Positions 1 to 6,598 are shown, counted from the stretch's first letter. The stretch is DNA of 9,646 bases from an uncultured Actinomycetes bacterium (GCA_937888775.1 CALAQT010000169.1:1-9646), one strand, 5' to 3'. The notes: generated by a model not told the origin, from the sequence alone. A program made the numbers and translations.

Positions 1-17
1 CGACGCTCTTCCGATCT
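1..17. other. Residual Illumina sequencing adapter
   Basis: The first 17 bases, CGACGCTCTTCCGATCT, are identical to the 3' end of the standard Illumina read-1 adapter. They sit exactly at the left edge and are followed at once by GC-rich coding sequence. This is untrimmed library adapter, not genome. It shows that the left edge is an assembly end, and that any start codon using base 17 (the apparent TTG at 17-19) is artificial. Confidence 0.96.
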
Positions 18-838
18 TGGCGATCGTGCTGGTGGCCGGCGGGGCGTGGCTGTGGCTGCGCGACTCATCCCTGGTGGCCGTCGACAGCGTCACGGTCACC
101 GGGGAGAGCGGACCGGACGCGGGCCAGATCCGCTCGGCGCTGAGCGCGGCAGCTCGCAACATGACCACGCTGGACGTGCAGATGAACCAGCTGCGGATGG
201 CCGTCGAGCCCTATCCGGTGGTCAAGGACCTGAGCGTCAGCACGCAGTTCCCGCACGGGATGCGGATCCGGGTGATCGAGCAGGTGCCGGTCGCGATCGT
301 CGCGGCCGGGGGTCACAGGATCGCCGTCGCCGGCGACGGGACGCTGTTGCACGACGTCATCCCCAGCGCCTCGCTGCCGACGATCGCGCTCGGGGTCGTG
401 CCGGGCGGAACCCGCCTGACGGGCACGGCCCGCACCGAGGCGAGGCTGGTCGCGGCGGCGCCGTATCAGCTGCTGGCCAGGATCGGGCAGCTCTCAACCT
501 CCTCCGCTCACGGTCTCACCGCGCAGCTGCGTGACGGTCTGAGCCTCTACTTCGGCTCCGCCGGCCAGCTGGGCGCCAAGTGGGCCGCGGCGGTTGCGGT
601 GCTGGGCGACCCGGGGTCCGCCGGCGCCCCGTACATCGACGTCACCGACCCCGCCCGTCCGGCCCCGGGGGGCGCGTCAGTCCCCGGCGCCGCAGCCTCG
701 AGCCCCACCGCTTCCGGCGCCGCGGGGAACTCGGCCACACCGCCGCCGGGTCCACCAACGGGGGCTAAGGGCTCGCGCCGATCTCCTAACCCTCAGCTAG
801 AGCTTTACCCCATGCCCGGGGCAACACTCTCGGCCTGA
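18..838 (+). CDS. ftsQ: Cell division protein FtsQ/DivIB (5'-truncated)
   Basis: This is the bitopic membrane protein that links early and late divisome proteins (FtsB/FtsL and the FtsW/FtsI synthase). The cytoplasmic N-terminus is missing because the contig begins here. What remains opens with the end of a transmembrane helix (AIVLVAGGAWLWL), followed by a POTRA domain at about residues 20-90 (VDSVTVTG to VIEQVPVAIV), then the beta domain ending near YIDVTDPARPA at about residue 206. A further tail of about 60 residues is rich in Pro, Ala, Gly and Ser and looks disordered. The last 24 codons have clearly relaxed third-position GC, so the true end may be earlier (see findings). The apparent TTG start at 17-19 takes its first T from adapter and is not real. 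The gene lies directly upstream of ftsZ with no ftsA between them, as in Actinobacteria. Identity rests on POTRA sequence, length and neighbour; the fold is well supported. Confidence 0.88.
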
Positions 839-851
839 TCGAGAATTCCTC

Positions 852-874
852 GTTCTGCAACGAACGTTGCGAAC
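852..874. promoter_or_regulatory. Palindrome upstream of the ftsZ promoter (possible operator)
   Basis: GTTC-T-GCAACG-AA-CGTTGC-GAAC forms an almost perfect dyad. GCAACG (857-862) mirrors CGTTGC (865-870) and GTTC (852-855) mirrors GAAC (871-874); one unpaired T breaks the left arm. It lies 11 bp upstream of the candidate -35 box and 13 bp after the ftsQ stop. It could be a regulator binding site or, less likely, an ftsQ transcription end, since no T-run follows. It does not match the GAAC-N4-GTTC LexA box, because the half-sites point the other way. The dyad is seen directly; its role is inference. Confidence 0.5.
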
Positions 875-885
875 TTGCCGCCGCG

Positions 886-913
886 TTGACTTCATGCATC
901 GTCAGGCCATAAC
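886..913 (+). promoter_or_regulatory. Candidate sigma-70-type promoter for ftsZ
   Basis: TTGACT (886-891) matches the -35 consensus TTGACA at five of six positions. CATAAC (908-913) matches TATAAT at four of six, after a 16-bp spacer. Transcription would start near 920 and leave a leader of about 65 nt before the ftsZ ATG. The region is less GC-rich than the genes around it. A separate ftsZ promoter in the ftsQ-ftsZ gap is common in Actinobacteria; this particular site is a prediction. Confidence 0.5.
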
Positions 914-923
914 GTGGCAAACT

Positions 924-968
924 GCCGCAAACAGCGGCCGAGTGATAAACACTCGACTTTATCTCGAG
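924..968 (+). promoter_or_regulatory. ftsZ leader hairpins
   Basis: Three short perfect stems lie in the presumed leader. GCCGC-AAACA-GCGGC spans 924-938, CGAGTG-ATAAA-CACTCG spans 939-955, and CTCGA-N7-TCGAG spans 952-968. The last two share bases 952-955 and cannot form together. The third also covers part of GAGGG (966-970), the only Shine-Dalgarno-like sequence upstream of the ftsZ ATG, although it lies 14 nt away, which is long. The stems are visible; a regulatory role is speculative. Confidence 0.3.
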
Positions 969-984
969 GGTCGGACGAAACGAT

Positions 985-2070
985 ATGGAAAGCGGAAGTT
1001 ATCTGGCAGTCATCAAGGTCGTCGGCGTCGGCGGCGGCGGGACCAACGCCGTCAACCGGATGGTCGACGCGGGACTGCGCGGCGTCGAGTTCATCGCCTG
1101 CAACACCGACGCCCAGGCACTGGCGATGTGCGATGCCGACATCAAGCTGAACATCGGCCACGATCTGACCAAGGGCCTCGGCGCGGGCGCCAACCCTGAC
1201 ACCGGTCACGGCGCGGCAGCCGAATCACGCGACGACATCAAGGAGGCGCTGAAGGGCGCCGACATGGTGTTCGTGACGGCCGGCGAGGGGGGCGGCACCG
1301 GCACCGGCGCGGCCCCCGTGATCGCCGAGATCGCCAAGAACGAGATCGGGGCGCTGACCGTGGGCGTGGTGACCCGGCCGTTCTCGTTTGAGGGCAGCCA
1401 GCGCGCCCGCCAGGCCCAGGAGGGCATCCAGCGCCTGCGGGAGAACGTCGACACGCTGATCGTGATCCCCAACGAGAAACTGCTCGCGATCGTCGAGCGC
1501 CGCACCACGATCCTCGACGCCTTCCGTGAGGCCGACAACGTGCTGCGCCAGGGCGTGCAGGGGATCACCGACCTGATCACGATCCCCGGCCTGATCAACC
1601 TCGACTTCGCCGACGTGCGCACGATCATGCAGGACGCCGGCAGCGCCCTGATGGGAATCGGCACCGCCAGCGGTGAGAACCGCGCCGCCGAGGCCGCCAA
1701 GATCGCGATCTCCTCCCCGCTGCTGGAGGAATCGGTGGAGGGGGCGATGGGCATCCTGCTCAACATCACCGGCGGACACGACCTCGGCCTGTTCGAGGTC
1801 AACGAGGCCGCCGAGATCGTCCAGGGCGCCGCCGACGCCAACTCCAACATCATCTTCGGCGCGGTGATCGACGACGGGCTCGGCGACGAGGTCCGCGTGA
1901 CGGTGATCGCGACCGGCTTTGATCACGGCCACGCCAGCCCCACCACTGCGCGCGAGAGCACCCGCAAGGCCAGGCGCGACCGCGACGTGACGATGGACGA
2001 CCGCCAGCGCTCCTCGCTGGAGATCCGCGACGACGAGATCGACATCCCGTCGTTCCTGCGCGACCGCTGA
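985..2070 (+). CDS. ftsZ: Cell division GTPase FtsZ
   Basis: This is the tubulin-like GTPase that polymerises at midcell into the Z-ring, the scaffold for septal peptidoglycan synthesis. The 361-residue protein is complete. It has an N-terminal nucleotide-binding motif ([14 protein letters not shown], residues 13-26), NTDAQAL (40-46), the tubulin signature [11 protein letters not shown] (102-112), preceded by TAGE as in mycobacterial FtsZ, and the T7 synergy loop NLDFADV (205-211) with catalytic Asp207 and Asp210. The globular domain ends at VTVIATGF (about 312). A short charged linker of about 36 residues leads to the C-terminal peptide [13 protein letters not shown], the site that usually binds membrane tethers such as SepF. 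The ATG at 985 is the only reasonable start: an in-frame stop lies at 946-948 and no start codon lies between. A promoter and leader hairpins precede it. Downstream is the gcv operon instead of the usual actinobacterial pgeF-yggS-sepF genes. Confidence 0.98.
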   Translation: MESGSYLAVIKVVGVGGGGTNAVNRMVDAGLRGVEFIACNTDAQALAMCDADIKLNIGHDLTKGLGAGANPDTGHGAAAESRDDIKEALKGADMVFVTAGEGGGTGTGAAPVIAEIAKNEIGALTVGVVTRPFSFEGSQRARQAQEGIQRLRENVDTLIVIPNEKLLAIVERRTTILDAFREADNVLRQGVQGITDLITIPGLINLDFADVRTIMQDAGSALMGIGTASGENRAAEAAKIAISSPLLEESVEGAMGILLNITGGHDLGLFEVNEAAEIVQGAADANSNIIFGAVIDDGLGDEVRVTVIATGFDHGHASPTTARESTRKARRDRDVTMDDRQRSSLEIRDDEIDIPSFLRDR

Positions 2071-2113
2071 GCGCGCGCCCGGTCCCCGGCCGCCGGTCTG
2101 AGTTCCGGGTCGG

Positions 2114-2119
2114 TAGCCT
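2114..2119 (+). promoter_or_regulatory. Candidate -10 box for a leaderless gcvT transcript
   Basis: TAGCCT (2114-2119) ends 7 nt before the gcvT GTG (2127), the distance at which transcription would begin at or next to the start codon. No Shine-Dalgarno precedes that GTG. The same arrangement, TAGGCT plus 7 nt, precedes the ATG at 6612. No convincing -35 hexamer is visible. This suggests that the gcv operon has its own promoter and a leaderless mRNA, which is inference. Confidence 0.4.
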
Positions 2120-2126
2120 GCTTGGG

Positions 2127-3203
2127 GTGACCCTCGCCGCGGATACGCTGCGCCGGACCCCGCTCTATGAGCGTCACGCCCAGGCAGGCGCCAGGCTGGT
2201 CGGGTTCGCCGGCTGGGAGATGCCGGTCCAGTACTCGGGCATCCGCCAGGAGCACCTCGCCGTGCGCCGCTCGGTCGGAGTGTTCGACGTCTCGCACATG
2301 GGCCAGATCGAGACCAGGGGCCCGCAGGCGCAGGCGCTGCTGCAGCGCCTGCTCTCCAACGATCTGCGGCGCCTACCGGAAGGCGGTGCTCAGTACAGCG
2401 TCCTGTGCCGCCCCGACGGCGGCGTGCTCGACGACCTGTTCACCTACCGCCTGGCCGAGTGCCATTTCCTGACCATCACCAACGCGGCCAACCATGAGCG
2501 CGATCTCGCCTGGTTTCACAGCCACGCGGCGGAATTTGACGTCGATGTGGTCGACCGCCTGCAGGACTTCGCGATGCTCGCCGTCCAGGGGCCCCGGGCC
2601 CGGGCCCTGGTCGCCGGCCTGGCCGACGGCGGCCTGCCGCCGCGAATGCACTGCGCTGAGCGCACCGTGGCAGGAGTGGCGATGTTCGTCTGCGGCACCG
2701 GCTACACCGGCGAGGACGGGGTGGAGCTGCTGCCGGCCCCGGCGGCCGCGCCGAGGGTGTGGGACGCGCTGGTCGCCGCCGGCGCCACTCCCGCCGGGCT
2801 CGGCGCGCGCGACACGCTGCGCCTGGAGGTCTGTTATCACCTCTACGGCAACGATCTCAGCCAGGCGCGCGGCCCGATCGAGGCGGGTCTGGGCTGGTGC
2901 TGTAGCGAGGCCACCGGCTTCATCGGGTCAGAGGCGGTCGCCGCCGTCCGGGCCAAGGGCCCGACGCAGCGGCTGGTGGCGTTCACGATCGAGGGCGCCG
3001 GGATCGCCCGCCAGGGCAATCCGGTGATCGGCGGCGGCGAGGTCACCAGCGGCACGTTCTCGCCCTGCCTGGAGCGGGGGATCGGGATGGCCTACGTGCC
3101 GGCCGAGCGCGCGCAGCCCGGCACCCGTCTGGAGATCGACGTCAGGGGCACGCCCCGGATGGCGATCGTGCAGCGCAAGCCCCTCTACGCAAAGGAGTCC
3201 TGA
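2127..3203 (+). CDS. gcvT: Aminomethyltransferase, glycine cleavage T-protein
   Basis: GcvT takes the aminomethyl group from the lipoyl arm of H-protein and transfers its methylene carbon to tetrahydrofolate, giving 5,10-methylene-THF and releasing ammonia. The 358-residue length is usual for the family. Visible motifs are FAGWEMPVQY (27-36), FDVSHMGQI (53-61), LDDL with the conserved Asp pair (101-104), NAANHERDLAW (119-129), GYTGEDGVEL (192-201), GLGARDTLRLE (224-234) and the C-terminal TSGTFSP-ERGIGMAYV region (308-324). The stretch EVCYHLYGNDL differs somewhat from the usual EAGMPLYG-type sequence but keeps LYG. The GTG at 2127 was chosen because family members begin a few residues before the TPLYERH motif; it lacks a Shine-Dalgarno and is probably leaderless. 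It is the first gene of the gcv operon, 56 bp after ftsZ, too short a gap for a full glycine riboswitch. Confidence 0.95.
   Translation: MTLAADTLRRTPLYERHAQAGARLVGFAGWEMPVQYSGIRQEHLAVRRSVGVFDVSHMGQIETRGPQAQALLQRLLSNDLRRLPEGGAQYSVLCRPDGGVLDDLFTYRLAECHFLTITNAANHERDLAWFHSHAAEFDVDVVDRLQDFAMLAVQGPRARALVAGLADGGLPPRMHCAERTVAGVAMFVCGTGYTGEDGVELLPAPAAAPRVWDALVAAGATPAGLGARDTLRLEVCYHLYGNDLSQARGPIEAGLGWCCSEATGFIGSEAVAAVRAKGPTQRLVAFTIEGAGIARQGNPVIGGGEVTSGTFSPCLERGIGMAYVPAERAQPGTRLEIDVRGTPRMAIVQRKPLYAKES
3191..3197 (+). promoter_or_regulatory. Ribosome binding site of gcvH
   Basis: AAAGGAG lies 8 nt before the gcvH ATG, inside the last codons of gcvT. It is the clearest Shine-Dalgarno in the window. It supports the ATG at 3206 as the gcvH start and fits tight coupling with gcvT, whose stop lies only 2 nt before that ATG. 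Confidence 0.85.
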
Positions 3204-3205
3204 CG

Positions 3206-3592
3206 ATGGCCGAGGCCAGCTACCCCGACGACCTGCTCTACCACTCCGAGCACGACTGGGCGCGCGTGGAGGGCGATCAGGCGACGTTCGGGATCACCTG
3301 GTACGCGCAGGACGCGCTCGGCGAGGTGGTGTTCTTCGATCCGCCGCAGGTCGGCGCCCAGCTCACCAAGGATGACTCCTACGCCGAGGTCGAGTCCGTC
3401 AAGGCGGTGTCTGACGTGATCGCGCCGCTTTCGGGCGAGATCGTGGCGGTGAACGAGGCGCTGGCCCAGACGCCCGAGCAGATCAACGAGGACCCCTACG
3501 GGGAGGGCTGGCTGGTCAAGGTCAAGCTCTCTGACCCGTCGCAGGCCGACTCGCTGATGGACGCGGCCGCCTACCAGGCGGGCCTGGATTGA
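3206..3592 (+). CDS. gcvH: Glycine cleavage H-protein (lipoyl carrier)
   Basis: GcvH is the small lipoylated shuttle of the glycine cleavage system. Its lipoyl arm accepts the aminomethyl group from P-protein, presents it to T-protein and is reoxidised by L-protein. The 128-residue protein has the typical N-terminal YHSEHDWARV segment (12-21), FGITWYAQDALGEVVFFDPP (28-47), and the lipoylation motif ESVKAVSD with the modified lysine at residue 66. PLSGEIVAVNE (74-84) and INEDPYGEGWLVKV (93-106) follow. Everything needed for lipoylation is present. Its start is fixed by a strong AAAGGAG. Its stop TGA (3590-3592) overlaps the TTG start of gcvPA. The lipoate attachment genes are not in the window. 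Confidence 0.96.
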   Translation: MAEASYPDDLLYHSEHDWARVEGDQATFGITWYAQDALGEVVFFDPPQVGAQLTKDDSYAEVESVKAVSDVIAPLSGEIVAVNEALAQTPEQINEDPYGEGWLVKVKLSDPSQADSLMDAAAYQAGLD

Positions 3593-4959
3593 GCCGCTAC
3601 ACCTCAGCCACCGATGAGGACCGCCGGGAGATGCTGGCCACGATCGGCGTGCAGTCGATCGAGGAGCTGTTCGCCGACATCCCGGCTGCACTGAGGCTGG
3701 CGCGCCCGCTGGCGCTCGATGACGGGCTTTCCGAGCAGGAGGTCTACGCGGAGCTGCGCGCGCTGGCGGCGCGCAACGTGTCGGCCGAGGATCAGCTCTC
3801 GTTCCTGGGGGCCGGGATGTATGACCATTACGTCCCCGCGCTGGTCGACGCGATCACGTCGCGCTCGGAGTTCCTGACCCCCTACACGCCCTATCAGCCC
3901 GAGATCTCCCAGGGCGGCCTGCAGGCGATGTTCGAGTACCAGACGGCGATCTCCGAGCTCACCGGTCTGCCGGTCTCCAACGCCTCGGTCTACGAGGGGC
4001 CCAGCGCGGTGGCCGCCGCCGGCTACGTGGCCAAGCACGCCAACGCCGGGCGCCGGCGGTTCGTGGTCTCCCGTGGCGTGCACCCCCACGCCCGTGAGAC
4101 GCTGCGCACGATGTCCCACGGCTTCGGCATGGAGGTCTCAGAGGCGCCGCTGTCGCACGGGCTGACCGCGTTGCCCGCGCTCGGCGACGACGTCAGCGCG
4201 GTGATCGTCCAGCAGCCCAACTTCCTCGGCGCCGTGGAGGACGTGCAGGCGCTCGCCGATGCCGCCCACGGCGCCGGCGCGCTGGCGGTCTGCTCCTGTG
4301 ACCCGTTGCCGCTGGCGTTGCTGCGCTCGCCCGGCGAGTGCGGCGTCGACATCGCCGTCGGCGAGGGGCAGACGCTCGGCAACCGGCTGGACTTCGGCGG
4401 CCCGTCGTTCGGCTTCTTCGCGGTCACCGAGGCGCTGATCCGGCGCATGCCGGGCCGGATCGCCGGGGAGACCCGCGACGTGGACGGCAAGCGCGGCTTC
4501 GTGCTCACCCTGCAGACGCGCGAGCAGCACATCCGGCGGGAGAAGGCGACCTCGAACATCTGCACCGCGCAGGCGCTCAACGCGCTGGCCGGGGTGATCT
4601 ACCTCAGCTGGCTGGGCGCGAGGGGGATCGTCGAGCTGGCCGAGCTGATGGCCCAGCGCACCGCCTACGCGCGGGAGCGGCTGGTCGCGCTCGACGGGGT
4701 CAGCGCGCTGCACGAGCAGCCGGTGGTGCGCGAGTTCGCGCTGACGCTCGACGCCGACGTCGCCGCGGTGATCGCGCGCTGCACCGAGCAGGGGGTCCAT
4801 CCCGGCTACGCCCTGAGGCGGGATTACCCCGAGCACGAGCACGGCCTGCTGGTGGCGATCACCGAGCAGCGCAGCCGCGCCGACATCGACCGCCTGGCCG
4901 ACGTGCTCGGCGCCGCGCTGCGCGCCGAGCGCGGCGCCTACCACGGGGCCACCGCATGA
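3589..4959 (+). CDS. gcvPA: Glycine dehydrogenase (decarboxylating) subunit 1 (P1)
   Basis: This is the alpha subunit of the two-subunit, PLP-dependent glycine decarboxylase. Together with subunit 2 it decarboxylates glycine and loads the aminomethyl group onto H-protein. The 456-residue length fits the GcvPA family. It opens with the characteristic RYTSATDEDRREML and EELFADIP segments. Further on are FLGAGMYDHYVP (72-83), TPYTPYQPEISQGGLQ (97-112), and REQHIRREKATSNICT (311-326). The PLP-binding lysine is in the partner subunit, as expected. The start is a TTG at 3589 sharing bases with the gcvH stop (TTGA); the protein begins SRYTSAT, just as relatives do, so this unusual start is well supported. 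The 3' end overlaps gcvPB by ATGA. Both overlaps suggest translational coupling, which would help equal production of the subunits. Confidence 0.95.
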   Translation: MSRYTSATDEDRREMLATIGVQSIEELFADIPAALRLARPLALDDGLSEQEVYAELRALAARNVSAEDQLSFLGAGMYDHYVPALVDAITSRSEFLTPYTPYQPEISQGGLQAMFEYQTAISELTGLPVSNASVYEGPSAVAAAGYVAKHANAGRRRFVVSRGVHPHARETLRTMSHGFGMEVSEAPLSHGLTALPALGDDVSAVIVQQPNFLGAVEDVQALADAAHGAGALAVCSCDPLPLALLRSPGECGVDIAVGEGQTLGNRLDFGGPSFGFFAVTEALIRRMPGRIAGETRDVDGKRGFVLTLQTREQHIRREKATSNICTAQALNALAGVIYLSWLGARGIVELAELMAQRTAYARERLVALDGVSALHEQPVVREFALTLDADVAAVIARCTEQGVHPGYALRRDYPEHEHGLLVAITEQRSRADIDRLADVLGAALRAERGAYHGATA

Positions 4960-6506
4960 ACAATCTGAACGCCGCCGCTGCCGCCGACGACGAGCTGACG
5001 ATCTACGAGCGCTCGCGGCCTGGCCGGCGCGCGTTCGTAGCCCCGGCGCTGGACGTGCCCCAGCGCCCGCTGGACGAACTGGTGCCCGCGCGGCTGCGCC
5101 GCGTCCGGCCGCCCCGCCTGCCCCAGGTCTCAGAGCCGGAGATCGTGCGCCATTACAACCGCCTGTCGAAGCGCAACTTCGACCTCGACACCGGCTTTTA
5201 CCCGCTCGGCTCGTGCACGATGAAACACAACCCCAAGCTCCACGAGCGGGTGGCCGCGCTGCCCGGCCACGCCCGGCTGCATCCGCTCCAGGAGCCGCGC
5301 CACGCCCAGGGCGCGCTGGAGCTGATGTGGCGCCTGCAGCACGCGCTGGGCGAGATAGCCGGGCTGCCGCACGTCTCGCTGCAGCCCTCGGCGGGCTCGC
5401 ACGGAGAGCTGACCGGGGTGCTGCTGACGCGCGCGCTGCACGAGGACCGAGGCGAGCAGCGCACCCAGGTGCTGACCCCCGACACGGCCCACGGCACCAA
5501 CCCCGCCACCGTGACGATGGCCGGCTATCAGGTGGTCCATGTCGGCACCGACGCCCACGGCAACATCGATCTGGACGACCTGCGGGCCAAGGCGACCGAC
5601 GACGTGGCCTGCCTGATGCTGACCAACCCCTCGACGCTGGGTCTGTTTGAGCCGGGGATCGAGGAGATCGAGCGGATCGTGCACGGGGTCGGCGCGACGC
5701 TCTACTACGACGGCGCCAACCTCAACGCGATCATGGGCATCTGCCGGCCCGGGGACATGGGCTTTGACATCGTGCACTTCAACCTGCACAAGTCCTTCAC
5801 CCAGCCCCACGGGGGCGGGGGCCCGGGATCGGGGCCGATCGCCGTGTCAGAGCGCCTGGAGCCGTTTCTGCCCCGCCCGCAGGTGGTGCGCCGCGACACC
5901 GGCCCCAACGGCGCGGGGTCAGATTCCGGCCCGGCCAACGGCGGCGAGGGCGAGGCGTTCTACGACCTCGATTACGAGCGCCCCAAGTCGATCGGGCGCG
6001 TGCGCGGATTCCAGGGCAACTACGGCGTGTTCGTGCGCTCCTACGCCTACATCCGCTCGCTCGGCGCCCCCGGCCTGCGCGAGGTGTCAGAGGTGGCGGT
6101 GCTCAACGCCAACTACCTGCTGGCGCGGTTGCGCCGCGAGGGGGTGATGCAGTACCTGCCGGAGGCTTACGAGCGGATCTGCATGCATGAGTTCGTGCTC
6201 TGCGGCGCACCGATGAAGCGCGAGCTGGGGATCCGCACGCTGGATCTGGCCAAGCGCCTGCTGGACTTCGGCGTGCACCCGCCGACGGTCTACTTCCCGC
6301 TGATCGTCGAGGAGGCGCTGCTGGTCGAGCCGACGGAGACCGAGACCAAGGAGACGCTGGACCGCTTCGCGGAGATCGTCGCGGAGATCCTGCACGAGGC
6401 CCGTGAGGACCCGGAGGTCGCCCGCCACGCCCCGTACGGCACCCCGGTCCGGCGCCTGGACGAGGCCGGTGCCGCGCGTCGGCCGGTGCTGCGCCAGCCG
6501 CTCTGA
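4956..6506 (+). CDS. gcvPB: Glycine dehydrogenase (decarboxylating) subunit 2 (P2)
   Basis: This PLP-bearing beta subunit of glycine decarboxylase completes P-protein with GcvPA. The protein has 516 residues counted from the ATG at 4956, which overlaps the gcvPA stop (ATGA). The reading frame stays open far upstream inside gcvPA, but that extension is only a high-GC shadow. Motifs are SEPEIVRHYNRLSKRNFDLD (59-78), FYPLGSCTMKHNPK (81-94), QPSAGSHGELTG (143-154), DTAHGTNPA (176-184), and YYDGANLNA (250-258). The PLP lysine is K279 in HFNLHKSFTQPHGGGGPG. After the LPRPQVVRRD segment a Gly-, Asn- and Ser-rich insert of about 20 residues (roughly 313-335) precedes DLDYERPKSIGRVR, where many relatives have a short turn. 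It is the last gene of the operon, followed by an AT-rich spacer that may hold the transcription end. Confidence 0.96.
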   Translation: MNNLNAAAAADDELTIYERSRPGRRAFVAPALDVPQRPLDELVPARLRRVRPPRLPQVSEPEIVRHYNRLSKRNFDLDTGFYPLGSCTMKHNPKLHERVAALPGHARLHPLQEPRHAQGALELMWRLQHALGEIAGLPHVSLQPSAGSHGELTGVLLTRALHEDRGEQRTQVLTPDTAHGTNPATVTMAGYQVVHVGTDAHGNIDLDDLRAKATDDVACLMLTNPSTLGLFEPGIEEIERIVHGVGATLYYDGANLNAIMGICRPGDMGFDIVHFNLHKSFTQPHGGGGPGSGPIAVSERLEPFLPRPQVVRRDTGPNGAGSDSGPANGGEGEAFYDLDYERPKSIGRVRGFQGNYGVFVRSYAYIRSLGAPGLREVSEVAVLNANYLLARLRREGVMQYLPEAYERICMHEFVLCGAPMKRELGIRTLDLAKRLLDFGVHPPTVYFPLIVEEALLVEPTETETKETLDRFAEIVAEILHEAREDPEVARHAPYGTPVRRLDEAGAARRPVLRQPL

Positions 6507-6507
6507 C

Positions 6508-6537
6508 AAAAACACAATTAATTAAATATGTTGTTTT
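6508..6537. terminator. AT-rich imperfect hairpin after gcvPB (possible terminator)
   Basis: Directly after the gcvPB stop, AAAACA (6509-6514) pairs with TGTTTT (6532-6537), and CA/TG extends the stem across a bulged T. The loop holds TTAATTAA (6518-6525), and the right arm ends in four Ts. Of the 31 bases 6507-6537 only five are G or C, in a genome otherwise near 70% GC. The weak A-T stem is not a classical intrinsic terminator. It could end the gcv operon, act as an AT-rich upstream element for the next gene, or bind a nucleoid protein. Confidence 0.35.
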
Positions 6538-6598
6538 CGCGTGCGTCGACCCACAGGACGACCCGCACCCGCTAGGCCCGGTTCGGCGCTCCACGTCG

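Noticed and set aside
852..874. LexA (SOS) box before ftsZ
   Set aside because: The GTTC and GAAC halves are in the opposite order to GAAC-N4-GTTC and have the wrong spacing.
2071..2126. Glycine riboswitch before gcvT
   Set aside because: Glycine riboswitches often precede gcv operons in Actinobacteria, but this 56-bp gap is shorter than one aptamer with its expression platform, and no aptamer-like sequence was seen.
4138..4944. Minus-strand open frame of 268 codons antisense to gcvPA
   Set aside because: It is a compositional shadow of a well-conserved gcvPA, without a domain or plausible initiation region. The similar frame at 1225-1932 opposite ftsZ was rejected for the same reason.
4338..4955. 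Upstream extension of the gcvPB frame giving a 722-residue protein
   Set aside because: The extra 206 residues are Arg/Ala-rich, lie wholly inside gcvPA in another frame, and have no GcvPB similarity. The ATG at 4956 with an ATGA overlap gives the family length.
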